A DNA stretch of 27,725 bases. Source: CAZCZZ01 sp964503335. GTDB taxonomy: Bacteria > Verrucomicrobiota > Kiritimatiellia > CAIVKH01. Under the pieces are notes generated by a model. The model saw only the letters and a list, made by a program, of their open reading frames with translations, was not told where the DNA came from and made no database searches. The stretch is taken from the NCBI GenBank assembly GCA_964503335.1, contig CAZCZZ010000056.1, positions 1-27,725 of the forward strand. The letters run 5' to 3'. How positions within the stretch are numbered: position 1 is the first letter of the stretch; every line of letters starts with the position of its first letter. Both the position numbers and the translations under genes were made by a program. Positions 1-8,661 of the stretch are shown in pieces.

Positions 1-2364
1 TTCACGGTCGGCATCGTCGACGACGTGATGCACACCAGCCTCGACGTCGACTATTCGTTCAGCACCGAAGACCCGTCGACGGTCCGGTGCATGTTCTACG
101 GCCTGGGCGCCGACGGCACGGTCGGCGCGAACAAGAACTCGATCAAGATCATCGGCGAGGAGACCGACTTCCACGCGCAGGGCTATTTCGTTTACGACTC
201 CAAGAAGTCCGGCTCCCAAACCATCTCGCACCTGCGCTTCGGTCCCGAGCCGATCCGCTCCACGTATCTCGTCCAGTCCGCGAACTTCATCGGCTGTCAC
301 CAGTTCAACTTCCTGGAGAAGACCGATGTCCTCAAGCACGCGGCCAAGGGCTGCGTATTCCTGCTGAACAGTCCGTTCGGCCCCGACAAGGTCTGGGACA
401 AGCTGCCCGGCCGCGTCCAGCAGCAGATCCTCGACAAGCAGATCAAGCTGTTCGTGATCGACGGCTACAAGGTCGCGCACGACTCCGGCATGGGCACGCG
501 CACGAACACGATCATGCAGACCTGCTTCTTTGCCATCTCCGGCGTACTTCCGCGCGACGAGGCGATCGAGAAGATCAAATACACCATCAAGAAGACCTAC
601 GGCAAAAAGGGCGAGGAAGTCGTTCGCAAGAACTTCGAAGCCGTCGACGCCACGCTCGCCGGCTTGTTCGAAGTGAAGGTTCCCGGCAAGGTGACGAACT
701 TCGCAGCCCTTCCCCCGGTCGTCTCGAATGCCGCGCCCGATTTCGTGAAGAACGTGACCGCAATGATGATGGCGGGCTGCGGCGACGATCTCCCCGTAAG
801 CGCGCTCCCGAACGACGGAACCTATCCCGTGGGCACGACCAAGTGGGAGAAGCGCAACATCTCGTCCAGCGTCCCCGTCTGGCTTCCCGAGGTCTGCACA
901 CAGTGCGGTATGTGCGCGTTGGTGTGTCCGCACAGCGTCATCAGCGCAAAGAACTACGACGAGTCGGCGCTGGCCACGGCGCCGAAGGGCTTCAAGTCCA
1001 TCGCCCTCCGCGGCAAGGACGTTCCCGCCACCGCCCGCTACACGCTGCAGATCGCGGTCGAGGACTGCACCGGCTGCGCGCTATGCGTCGGCGTCTGCCC
1101 CGCGAAGAGCAAGGAGCAGGTCGGCCTCCGCGCGATCAATATGCAGGACAAGGACCCGATCCTCGTCCAGGAACGCGAGAACCAGGTGTTCTTCAACGCG
1201 CTGCCCGAGGTCGATATCGCGAACCTCGATCCGACGCTTCCGAAGGACATGCAGTACTACGAGTCCATGTTCGAATTCTCCGGCGCATGCAGCGGCTGCG
1301 GCGAGACCCCGTACGTCCGTATCCTCAGCCAGCTCGTCGGCGACCGCCTGCTCGTCGCGAATGCGACAGGCTGCTCCTCGATTTATGGCGGCAACCTGCC
1401 GACCACGCCGTGGACGACGAACAAGCAGGGACGCGGCCCCGCGTGGGCGAACTCGCTGTTCGAGGACAATGCGGAATTCGGATTTGGCTACCGACTCACC
1501 ATCGACAAGCACATCGAGCTCGCAAGCGAGCTGCTGACTGCGCTGCGCGGTGATGTCGGAGAAGAGCTGGCAGACGCGATCCTCAAGGCCCCGCAGATCA
1601 CCCGTTCCGAGGTGGATGCGCAGCGCGCCCGCGTGGCGGATCTCAAGTCGAAACTCGCGAAGATTTCAAGGCCCGAGGCCGTGACGCTTCTGCCGATCGC
1701 CGACAACCTGGTCCGCCGCAGCGTGTGGGTTGTCGGTGGTGACGGCTGGGCGTATGACATCGGATACGGCGGCCTCGACCACGTCATGGCGTCCGGCCGC
1801 AACGTAAAGATCCTCGTCCTCGACACCGAGGTGTATTCCAACACGGGCGGCCAGATGTCGAAATCGACACCCCGCGGCGCAGTGGCGAAGTTTGCGGCGA
1901 GCGGAAAGAAGAACGGCAAGAAGGATCTCGGTCTCCTCGCCTGCTCCTACGGAAACGTCTACGTCGCCCGCGTGGCGATGGGTGCGAATCCGCGCCAGAC
2001 GCTCCGCGCATTCGCAGAGGCCGAGGCGTACGACGGGCCGTCGCTCATCATCGCATACAGCCACTGCATCGCGCATGGCATCGACATGACAGCCGGTCTC
2101 AAGCAGCAGAAGCTCGCCGTGGACTGCGGACACTGGCCGCTCTATCGCTTCAACCCGACGCTCAAGGACCAGGGCCTGAACCCATTCCAGCTCGATTCCA
2201 AGGCGCCCACGATCTCGCTCAAGGATTACGCCTACAACGAGGTGCGCTACCGGATGCTCAGCCACAGCGCGCCCGAGGAGGCCGCACGCCTGCTCAAACT
2301 CGCGCAGGAAGACGTGACTGCCCGTTGGAAAGCACACGAACAGATGGCGACGCCGAAAGTCTAG
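1..2364 (+). CDS. nifJ: Pyruvate:ferredoxin (flavodoxin) oxidoreductase, 5'-truncated by window edge
   Basis: This enzyme oxidises pyruvate and CoA to acetyl-CoA and CO2 and reduces ferredoxin in the cytoplasm. The reading frame is open from base 1, so the N-terminal pyruvate-binding part lies outside the window; 787 residues remain of about 1170-1200. Numbering the fragment from base 1, a two-cluster ferredoxin domain is visible with Cys299/302/305/309 and Cys356/359/362/366. The thiamine-diphosphate domain follows, with GDGWAYDIG near residue 580 and NTGGQ at 614. The ligands of the cluster next to TPP appear to be Cys430, 433, 458 and 689. Their spacings (3, 25, 231) equal those I recall for Desulfovibrio africanus PFOR (812, 815, 840, 1071), which implies about 382 residues are missing. 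A strong Shine-Dalgarno, AGGAGGAG, overlaps the stop codon and serves the next gene, so the two are probably co-transcribed. Confidence 0.97.
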   Translation, partial: FTVGIVDDVMHTSLDVDYSFSTEDPSTVRCMFYGLGADGTVGANKNSIKIIGEETDFHAQGYFVYDSKKSGSQTISHLRFGPEPIRSTYLVQSANFIGCHQFNFLEKTDVLKHAAKGCVFLLNSPFGPDKVWDKLPGRVQQQILDKQIKLFVIDGYKVAHDSGMGTRTNTIMQTCFFAISGVLPRDEAIEKIKYTIKKTYGKKGEEVVRKNFEAVDATLAGLFEVKVPGKVTNFAALPPVVSNAAPDFVKNVTAMMMAGCGDDLPVSALPNDGTYPVGTTKWEKRNISSSVPVWLPEVCTQCGMCALVCPHSVISAKNYDESALATAPKGFKSIALRGKDVPATARYTLQIAVEDCTGCALCVGVCPAKSKEQVGLRAINMQDKDPILVQERENQVFFNALPEVDIANLDPTLPKDMQYYESMFEFSGACSGCGETPYVRILSQLVGDRLLVANATGCSSIYGGNLPTTPWTTNKQGRGPAWANSLFEDNAEFGFGYRLTIDKHIELASELLTALRGDVGEELADAILKAPQITRSEVDAQRARVADLKSKLAKISRPEAVTLLPIADNLVRRSVWVVGGDGWAYDIGYGGLDHVMASGRNVKILVLDTEVYSNTGGQMSKSTPRGAVAKFAASGKKNGKKDLGLLACSYGNVYVARVAMGANPRQTLRAFAEAEAYDGPSLIIAYSHCIAHGIDMTAGLKQQKLAVDCGHWPLYRFNPTLKDQGLNPFQLDSKAPTISLKDYAYNEVRYRMLSHSAPEEAARLLKLAQEDVTARWKAHEQMATPKV

Positions 2365-2377
2365 GAGGAGAACGACC

Positions 2378-3391
2378 ATGATAGACCTCAGCACAACATA
2401 CATGGGACTGAAGCTGAAGAACCCGATCGTCGCGTCGTCATCCCCGATGTCGGAGAACGTCGACACCATCAAGAAGATGGAAGACGCCGGCGCCGGCGCG
2501 GTCGTGATGTTCTCGATGTTCGAGGAGCAGCTCCGCCAGGAGAATGCGATGCTCGAGCAGGCGATGACGTCGGGCACCGACAGCTTCTCGGAGGCGTTGT
2601 CCTATTTCCCCGCAAGCGAGAACTACACCGTCGGACCCGATGCCTACCTTGAGCTCATCCAGAAGGCGACCGCCGCGTGTGACATCCCGATCCTCGGCAG
2701 CCTGAACGGCACGACGCATGAGGGCTGGATCGACTACGCGAAGCAGATTCAACAGGCCGGCGCCAAGGGGTTGGAACTCAACATCTACTACATCCCGACC
2801 GACCCCAAGATGACGGGCGTGGATGTGGAGCAACGTTATCTGGACGTGGTCAAGGCCGTGAAGTCGGTGGTCACGATCCCTGTCGCCCTGAAGATGAGCC
2901 CCTTCTTCAGCTCGATCGCAAACTTCGCCAAGAAGGTTGACGACGCAGGCGTCGACGCGCTCGTGCTTTTTAACCGGTTCTACCAGCCCGACTTCAACAT
3001 CGAAGAGCTGACGGTGGAAACGAAGCTCAACTTGAGCAAGCCCGACGAGATCCGGCTTCCCCTCATGTGGATCGGCATTCTTTATGGACGCATCCGTGCG
3101 TCCCTCGGCGCCACCCGCGGCGTGCACAGCGCGACCGAGGTCATCAAGTACATCATGGCCGGCGCCGATGTCGCCATGACGACCTCCTCGATCCTGAAAA
3201 ACGGCGTGGATCACTTCGAAGCCCTCGTGCTCGGCCTCCAGCACTGGATGAACGAGCACGAATACAAGTCAGTCACCCAGATGCGCGGCTCGATGAGCCA
3301 GAAGTCGGTCGAGGACCCGTCCGCGTTCGAACGCGCGAACTACATCAAAGTTATCGAGAGCTTCAAGACGGCGTGGGTGAGGGGATTGTAG
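2378..3391 (+). CDS. Dihydroorotate dehydrogenase-like flavoprotein lacking the catalytic motif
   Basis: A 337-residue TIM-barrel protein of the dihydroorotate dehydrogenase/PreA family, opening with MIDLSTTYMGLKLKNPIV as class 1 enzymes do. The usual active-site stretch NxSCPN, which carries the catalytic Cys or Ser, is replaced around residues 140-150 by NIYYIPTD. Genuine dihydroorotate oxidation is therefore unlikely. A Lys in VALKMSPF and the late GADVAMTTS segment suggest that the FMN/phosphate site is kept. I recall this 'DHOD-like' subfamily sitting beside pyruvate:ferredoxin oxidoreductase in other anaerobes, and here it starts 13 bases after nifJ behind a strong ribosome site. A role tied to PFOR or ferredoxin is an inference; the true substrate is unknown. 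Confidence 0.85.
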   Translation: MIDLSTTYMGLKLKNPIVASSSPMSENVDTIKKMEDAGAGAVVMFSMFEEQLRQENAMLEQAMTSGTDSFSEALSYFPASENYTVGPDAYLELIQKATAACDIPILGSLNGTTHEGWIDYAKQIQQAGAKGLELNIYYIPTDPKMTGVDVEQRYLDVVKAVKSVVTIPVALKMSPFFSSIANFAKKVDDAGVDALVLFNRFYQPDFNIEELTVETKLNLSKPDEIRLPLMWIGILYGRIRASLGATRGVHSATEVIKYIMAGADVAMTTSSILKNGVDHFEALVLGLQHWMNEHEYKSVTQMRGSMSQKSVEDPSAFERANYIKVIESFKTAWVRGL

Positions 3392-3418
3392 GAAGGGAAA
3401 ACAACAAGGAGACGGACG

Positions 3419-3610
3419 ATGAAAGCGAAAGTGGATCAGAGTGCATGCACAGGCTGCGGCGTTTGCGCGGAGGGATGCCCCGAAGTGTTCGTGATGAACG
3501 ACGAAGCCCTGTCGAAGGTGATCGTGGATGAGGTTCCCGCAGGCTGCGAGGACAAGGTTCGCGAAGCCGCGAGCGCCTGTCCGGTGACCTGTATCGAAGT
3601 CACGGAGTGA
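3419..3610 (+). CDS. Small single-cluster [4Fe-4S] ferredoxin
   Basis: A 63-residue acidic ferredoxin. Cys10, Cys13, Cys16 and Cys54 (followed by Pro) are placed to bind one [4Fe-4S] cluster. Cys20 and Cys43 sit exactly where, as I recall, Thermotoga maritima ferredoxin has a disulfide in place of a second cluster. A further Cys58 is present. A good ribosome site (AAGGAG) precedes the ATG. The gene lies between PFOR and the Ech hydrogenase, so it is the natural electron carrier from pyruvate oxidation to Ech, though this partnership is inferred from position. It ends one base before the GTG start of the next gene. Confidence 0.93.
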   Translation: MKAKVDQSACTGCGVCAEGCPEVFVMNDEALSKVIVDEVPAGCEDKVREAASACPVTCIEVTE

Positions 3611-3611
3611 C

Positions 3612-5483
3612 GTGAACCTGGTGCTGCTATTGATCATGGCGCCACTCGTGGTGGCCTTCGCCATCATGGTGGCACCGGCACGCCTTCGTTCCCTGCTTGT
3701 GTACGCCGGAGCCGCCGCGGTTGCGGCCGGTTCTGTGGCGCTGCTCGTGCAGGAGCGGAGTGCGGACATCACGTTCTACGCGCTCGACACGCATCTGGCG
3801 GACCGCGGCATTGTCGGCGCCGAGATGGTAATCGCCGCCCTGCTTCTCGGCCTCGCCGCGCGATTCCGCAAGCCGCTGCTCGTTGTGCCCGTGCTTCTCC
3901 AGGCGGGCTTCACCCTCGCCGCGGAATTCGGCCACCACATCATTCCCGCCGAGTATCCGCTTTTTTGTGATTCGTTCTCCGTGATCATGGCGCTGATCAT
4001 CGGTGTGATTGGCGGCCTGATCGCGGTACACGCCGTGGGTTACATGGCCGACTACCAAGCCCACCACGAAGGCAAGGATCACCGCCGCGGTTTTTTCGCC
4101 GTCTTCTTCCTCTTCCTCTCCGCCATGTTCGGCCTGGTTTTCTCCAATAGCCTCACGTGGATGTTCGCGTTCTGGGAAATCACGACGCTCTGCTCATTCC
4201 TGCTGATCGCCTATCCGCGCACACAAGAAGCGATCAACAATGCATTCACCGCGCTGATCATGAACCTCGTGGGCGGCGTCGGATTCGCCGCAGCGATCTA
4301 TTTGCTCGCCGCTTCACACATCCCGCTGGAGCTGAACCGCCTCGTCGGCTCCGGCGTCACCTTGCTGCTCCCGGCCGTGCTTATCTGCTTCGCGGGCCTC
4401 GCGAAATCGGCCCAGCTCCCGTTCTCCTCGTGGCTGCTCGGCGCGATGGTGGCCCCGACCCCGATCTCCGCGCTGCTCCATTCCAGCACGATGGTGAAGG
4501 CCGGCGTTTACGTCATCATCCGGCTCGCCCCGGTCGTACAGGGCACGTTCGCCGGACTCATGCTCGCCATGGTCGGCTGCACGACATTCGTCGTCGCTTC
4601 GCTTCTTGCCGTTTCCCAGAGCAACGCCAAACGCGTCCTCGCCTACTCGACCATCGCGAACCTCGGCCTGATCGTCACCTGCGCGGCGGCCGGCAGCGCG
4701 CAGGCCGTGTGGGCTGCGATCCTGCTCGTGATCTTCCACGCCGTGGCGAAGGCCCTGCTATTCCTCGCCGTGGGCACGACCGAGCATCAGATCGCCAGCC
4801 GCGATATAGAAGATATGCAGGGACTCATCATCCGCCTGCCTAAACTCGCCTTTGCACTGCTCGTCGGAATTGCCGGCATGTTCCTCGCGCCCTTCGGCAT
4901 GCTCATCAGCAAGTGGGCCGCGATGGAAGCACTGATCGTCGTGAACCCTCTGCTTCCGGTCATGGTCTGCTTCGGGAGCTCCGCCACGCTGTTCTTCTGG
5001 GGCAAGTGGATGGGCAAATTGCTGGCGGCCAACCAGGAGATGAAACCGCTACCGTGGAACGTCTCACGCAATGAACGTATCGCGCTCGGGGGCTTGATGA
5101 TTCTCACGATCGGCATGTGCGGTCTATTCCCCGTCGTTTCGAATGAGCTGATCGACCCCTACCTCTACTACGTTCACCACGCCGTCCACAGCATGGGACA
5201 AGGCAACCTGACAATCATGGCGCTAATGCTCGGCCTGCTCGCCATCCTCCCCCTCTCCCTCCTGTATCGTGGTGGAGCCCATACGCGGCGCGCCACACCC
5301 TACCTTGCCGGCGCGAACATCGCGGGGAGCGGACGCTTTACAGGGTCGATGGGCCAGACCCACAGCGCAGGTCTGCGCAATTACTATCTAGCAGAGCTTT
5401 TCGGCGAGGCTCGCATCCAGCCGATCGGCCTGTGGCTCTCCGCCCTTTTCATCGTCGCCCTTCTCGTGACGGGAGGCCTATGA
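3612..5483 (+). CDS. echA: Ech-type hydrogenase ion-translocating subunit EchA (NuoL/M-like)
   Basis: A 623-residue polytopic membrane protein of the NuoL/NuoM/Mrp antiporter family, rich in hydrophobic helices over its whole length. The family's ion-channel residues can be seen: Glu189 in FAFWEITT (helix 5 position) and Lys265 in GLAKSAQLPFSSW (helix 7 position), followed by the invariant stretch APTPISALLHSSTMVKAGVY. Membrane-bound [NiFe]-hydrogenases use this subunit to pump protons or sodium ions when ferredoxin is oxidised. The start is GTG, one base after the ferredoxin stop; no better ATG is available before the first helix. It is the first of six genes in the order echABCDEF. HyfB and HycC are related alternatives, but the gene set and order fit Ech. 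Confidence 0.9.
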   Translation: MNLVLLLIMAPLVVAFAIMVAPARLRSLLVYAGAAAVAAGSVALLVQERSADITFYALDTHLADRGIVGAEMVIAALLLGLAARFRKPLLVVPVLLQAGFTLAAEFGHHIIPAEYPLFCDSFSVIMALIIGVIGGLIAVHAVGYMADYQAHHEGKDHRRGFFAVFFLFLSAMFGLVFSNSLTWMFAFWEITTLCSFLLIAYPRTQEAINNAFTALIMNLVGGVGFAAAIYLLAASHIPLELNRLVGSGVTLLLPAVLICFAGLAKSAQLPFSSWLLGAMVAPTPISALLHSSTMVKAGVYVIIRLAPVVQGTFAGLMLAMVGCTTFVVASLLAVSQSNAKRVLAYSTIANLGLIVTCAAAGSAQAVWAAILLVIFHAVAKALLFLAVGTTEHQIASRDIEDMQGLIIRLPKLAFALLVGIAGMFLAPFGMLISKWAAMEALIVVNPLLPVMVCFGSSATLFFWGKWMGKLLAANQEMKPLPWNVSRNERIALGGLMILTIGMCGLFPVVSNELIDPYLYYVHHAVHSMGQGNLTIMALMLGLLAILPLSLLYRGGAHTRRATPYLAGANIAGSGRFTGSMGQTHSAGLRNYYLAELFGEARIQPIGLWLSALFIVALLVTGGL

Positions 5484-6340
5484 CCGCACTCCTCGCAGCA
5501 TTGCTGTTCGTGGTCCTGGCGCCAGTCGCGGGCGGAATTCTCGCCGGCGTGGACCGGAAGCTGACCGCGCGCATCCAGCGCCGAATCGGCCCGCCGATCC
5601 TGCAGCCGTTCTACGACGTGGCGAAGCTCTTCGAGAAAGAGAACCTCGTCGTCAACGCGTTCCAGCACATGTACGTGATCGGCTTCCTGCTTTTCACGGT
5701 GGTCGCGGGCGCCATTTTCTTCGCGGGCGGCGATTTGCTGATCACCTTCTTCGCGCTGGTCCTCGGCGGCGTGTTCCTCGTGCTCGGGGCGTACTCGGCG
5801 AGCTCGCCGTACAGCCACATCGGAGCGGAACGCGAACTGATCCAGTTGATGGCCTGCGAGCCGATGCTGCTGATCGCCGTGCTGGGCTTCTATGCGGTCG
5901 GTCACAGCTTCCAGGTGTCGGACCTCGTCCAATCCGATGTCTCGATGATCACCCGCCTGCCCGGCATCTTCTTCGGCATCCTCTTCATCCTCACGATCAA
6001 GCTGCGCAAGTCGCCTTTCGACCTTGCGACGTCGCATCACGCGCACCAGGAAATCGTGAAGGGCCTGACCACGGAATTCTCCGGCCCGGCCCTCGCCCTG
6101 ATCGAGATCGCGCACTGGTACGAGAACATCCTGATCCTCGCCTTCGTCTACCTCTTCATGGCCTCGACCCCGCTGCTCGCCCTGGCGATGGTGGCGCTGG
6201 CATATCTCGCTGAGATCATCGTCGACAACGCGACGGCGCGCTTGCGCTGGCAGTGGACCGTCCGTGCGTCGTGGCTGGTCGCGGCGACGGCTGGCACGGC
6301 GAACCTGATGATCGTCTACTACTGGATTGGAGGCATCTGA
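5480..6340 (+). CDS. echB: Ech-type hydrogenase membrane subunit EchB (NuoH-like)
   Basis: A 286-residue membrane protein homologous to NuoH, HyfC and EchB. It anchors the peripheral hydrogenase arm and forms part of the coupling site. Key segments are RKLTARIQRRIGPPILQPFY near residue 30 (the first cytoplasmic loop typical of NuoH) and KSPFDLATSHHAHQEIVKG near residues 178-196, which is characteristic of the hydrogenase rather than the complex I branch. The ATG overlaps the echA stop (ATGA), so translation is coupled and the upstream in-frame extension is rejected. About seven or eight hydrophobic segments are visible. Confidence 0.92.
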   Translation: MTALLAALLFVVLAPVAGGILAGVDRKLTARIQRRIGPPILQPFYDVAKLFEKENLVVNAFQHMYVIGFLLFTVVAGAIFFAGGDLLITFFALVLGGVFLVLGAYSASSPYSHIGAERELIQLMACEPMLLIAVLGFYAVGHSFQVSDLVQSDVSMITRLPGIFFGILFILTIKLRKSPFDLATSHHAHQEIVKGLTTEFSGPALALIEIAHWYENILILAFVYLFMASTPLLALAMVALAYLAEIIVDNATARLRWQWTVRASWLVAATAGTANLMIVYYWIGGI

Positions 6341-6342
6341 CC

Positions 6343-6783
6343 ATGTCGATGCTCTCCAAATCCCCGTGGATCATCCATTACGACGGCGCAAGCTGTAACG
6401 GCTGCGACATCGAAGTCCTCGCGTGCCTGACTCCGCTCTACGACGTCGAACGCTTCGGGATCATCAACACCGGCAACCCGAAGCACGCCGACATCCTCCT
6501 GATCACGGGCTACATCAACGAGCAGAGCCAGTCTGTCGTGAAGAACATCTACGACCAGATGCTCGGCCCGAAGGTCGTCGTCGCCGTCGGCATCTGCGCC
6601 ACGAGCGGAGGCATCTTCAAAGACTGCTACAACGTGAAGGGCGGCGTCGACACGACGATCCCCGTCGATGTCTATGTCCCCGGTTGCGCCGCCCGTCCCG
6701 AATCGATCATCGACGGCGTCGTGAAGGGTCTCGGCGTGCTCGAGGAGAAGCGGAAGGCGATGAAAGCCAAGGTGATGGCATGA
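6343..6783 (+). CDS. echC: Ech-type hydrogenase small subunit EchC (NuoB-like)
   Basis: A 146-residue [NiFe]-hydrogenase small subunit of the NuoB family. It carries the single [4Fe-4S] cluster next to the active site. Ligands are Cys18 and Cys21 (SCNGCD), Cys85 (GICATSGG) and Cys115 (PGCAARPE). The CxxC pair, rather than the tandem CC of complex I NuoB, is the hydrogenase form. The ATG two bases after the echB stop was chosen; upstream in-frame codons lie inside echB and add no conserved sequence. The gene overlaps the start of echD (ATGA). Confidence 0.94.
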   Translation: MSMLSKSPWIIHYDGASCNGCDIEVLACLTPLYDVERFGIINTGNPKHADILLITGYINEQSQSVVKNIYDQMLGPKVVVAVGICATSGGIFKDCYNVKGGVDTTIPVDVYVPGCAARPESIIDGVVKGLGVLEEKRKAMKAKVMA

Positions 6784-7160
6784 GTGATCTGATGAACATC
6801 GAAGCGATCAGCCCCGCGGACCTGCCTTCGCACGCGACCGCGATGAAGGGCTCCGGCTACCGGCTTGTCCAGATTTGCGCCACGCGACTATCCGACGGCG
6901 GCTTCGAACTCACCTACAGCTTCGGCCGCGAGCCGGAATGCCTGCACTTTCGCATCGTGCTTCCAAAGGAATCGCCGACGGCCCCCAGCATCTCCGGCGC
7001 CTACTGGGGCTCGTTCCCCTACGAGAACGAGATCCACGATCTGTTCGGCGTCACGTTTGAAGGCATGAACATCAACTACAACGGGACGTTCTACAAGACA
7101 TCGATCCCGAAGCCCTTTGCGGAAGCACCGTGCGTGATCCCGACAACGAAGAAGACGTAA
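6780..7160 (+). CDS. echD: Ech-type hydrogenase subunit EchD (NuoC-like)
   Basis: A 126-residue NuoC/HycE-N-type subunit without cofactors, which in this family braces the small and large subunits. The family signature is visible near the C-terminal third as YENEIHDLFGVTFEGM. It starts with an ATG overlapping the echC stop and ends 4 bases before echE. Its length is typical for a stand-alone EchD; in formate hydrogenlyase the same domain is fused to the large subunit. Confidence 0.9.
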   Translation: MSDLMNIEAISPADLPSHATAMKGSGYRLVQICATRLSDGGFELTYSFGREPECLHFRIVLPKESPTAPSISGAYWGSFPYENEIHDLFGVTFEGMNINYNGTFYKTSIPKPFAEAPCVIPTTKKT

Positions 7161-7164
7161 CGCC

Positions 7165-8244
7165 ATGGCCAATCGCACCATCATACCGTTCGGCCCGCAG
7201 CACCCGGTCCTTCCGGAACCGATCCACCTCGACCTCGTGGTCGAGGACGAGACGGTCGTCGAGGCGATCCCGCAGTTCGGCTTCATCCATCGCGGCCTGG
7301 AGAAGCTCGTCGAGAAGAAGGACTTCATCGAATACGTCTACGTCGCCGAGCGCATCTGCGGAATCTGCAGCTTCATCCACGGCATGGGCTATTGCCACAC
7401 CGTCGAGAAGGTGATGAACGTCGCCGTGCCGGAGCGCGCGCAATACCTTCGCACCATCTGGGCCGAGCTCTCCCGCCTGCACAGCCATCTTCTCTGGGCC
7501 GGGCTCCTTGCCGACTCCTTCGGTTTCGAGAACCTCTTCATGGCCACATGGAAGGTGCGCGAGAAGATCCTCGATATGTTTGAGGAGAGCACCGGCGGCC
7601 GCGTGATCTTCAGCGTATGCAAGATCGGCGGATCGCGGCGCGATGTGGCGAACGACACCTTGAAGCGCTTCGTCCAGGAACTCCGCGCGCTTGAGCCCGA
7701 GCTTCGCGATGTGCTCAACGTCTTTATCAAGGACTACACGGTCCAGCAGCGCCTGGTGGGCGTCGGCGTGTTGTCGCACGACGAAGCATACGCGATGGGC
7801 GCGGTGGGCCCGACGATCCGCGGCAGCGGCTGGGCGCTCGATATGCGGAAGTCCGACTACGCCGCGTATGCACAGCTGAACGTCGAGCCGCAGGTTGAAT
7901 CGGCGGGCGACAGCTATGCGCGTTGCGTGGTCCGGATCCGCGAAATGCTGCAATCCATCGATCTCATCGAGAAGTGCGTCGCGAAGATCCCCGACGGACC
8001 GGTGGACATCAAGGTCACGGGCTTCCCGAAGGGCGAATACATGTCGCGCATCGAGCAGCCGCGCGGCGAAGTCATCTACTATGCAAAAGGAAACGGAACG
8101 AAGAACCTGGACCGGTTCCGCGTACGCACGCCGACCTTCGCCAACATCGCGCCACTGCTGAAAATGTTGCAGGGCTGCCAGTTGGCTGACGTCGGCGTCA
8201 TCGTCCTGACCATTGACCCCTGCATCAGTTGTGCGGAGCGATAA
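7165..8244 (+). CDS. echE: Ech-type [NiFe]-hydrogenase large (catalytic) subunit EchE
   Basis: A 359-residue large subunit homologous to NuoD but with both nickel-binding motifs intact: RICGIC (Cys65, Cys68) and DPCISC (Cys353, Cys356). It should therefore be a working hydrogenase, not a complex I NuoD. The protein stops three residues after the last nickel ligand (AER-stop), so there is no C-terminal extension to be removed by a maturation protease. I recall the same for Ech and CooH large subunits. In the Ech complex it reduces protons with electrons from ferredoxin passed through EchF and EchC. No strong ribosome site was seen before the ATG, which lies 4 bases after echD, so translation is probably coupled. 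Confidence 0.96.
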   Translation: MANRTIIPFGPQHPVLPEPIHLDLVVEDETVVEAIPQFGFIHRGLEKLVEKKDFIEYVYVAERICGICSFIHGMGYCHTVEKVMNVAVPERAQYLRTIWAELSRLHSHLLWAGLLADSFGFENLFMATWKVREKILDMFEESTGGRVIFSVCKIGGSRRDVANDTLKRFVQELRALEPELRDVLNVFIKDYTVQQRLVGVGVLSHDEAYAMGAVGPTIRGSGWALDMRKSDYAAYAQLNVEPQVESAGDSYARCVVRIREMLQSIDLIEKCVAKIPDGPVDIKVTGFPKGEYMSRIEQPRGEVIYYAKGNGTKNLDRFRVRTPTFANIAPLLKMLQGCQLADVGVIVLTIDPCISCAER

Positions 8245-8245
8245 C

Positions 8246-8644
8246 ATGCCTCCTCTGAACATGAGCTTGAGAGCGGTCCGCGGGTTGTTCCAGAAACCCG
8301 TGACGCATCGCTATCCTTTCGAGTCCCGCACCTACTTCCCCGCAACCCGCGGAGCGCTCCGCATCCTCGAGGAGAAGTGCAACCTGTGCGTGATCTGCGA
8401 GAAGCGCTGCCCGACCGCCGCGCTGAAGGTGGATCGCGTGGCCAAGACGTGGGCGATCGAGCGCCTGAAATGCATTTCCTGTGGATATTGTGTCGAAGCC
8501 TGCCCTCGGAAGTGCCTCGTGCTGGACAACCAGTACGCGCCGTGCACGACGATGAAGGAGCAGCTCGTCGTACCCATACCCTTCACACCTCCGACACCAA
8601 AAGCCGTCGCAACGCCGAAGGTGGAAGGAACGTCTGCAAGTTGA
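8246..8644 (+). CDS. echF: Ech-type hydrogenase iron-sulfur subunit EchF (NuoI-like)
   Basis: A 132-residue polyferredoxin subunit with two [4Fe-4S] motifs: Cys45/48/51/55 (CNLCVICEKRCP) and Cys76/79/82/86 (CISCGYCVEACP). It is the likely entry point for electrons from ferredoxin. The N-terminal stretch before the clusters (VRGLFQKPVTHRYPFE) matches the NuoI/EchF membrane-contacting region. The C-terminus ends in a Pro/Lys-rich tail of about 25 residues that is probably flexible. The ATG one base after the echE stop was chosen. It is the last ech gene; hoxE follows 17 bases later with its own GGAGG. Confidence 0.93.
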   Translation: MPPLNMSLRAVRGLFQKPVTHRYPFESRTYFPATRGALRILEEKCNLCVICEKRCPTAALKVDRVAKTWAIERLKCISCGYCVEACPRKCLVLDNQYAPCTTMKEQLVVPIPFTPPTPKAVATPKVEGTSAS

Positions 8645-8661
8645 GCCCGGAGGAATAGGTC

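Noticed and set aside
87..1553. Frame of 488 codons overlapping nifJ on the same strand
   Set aside because: Arg-rich composition with no motifs, in another frame of the clear PFOR gene.
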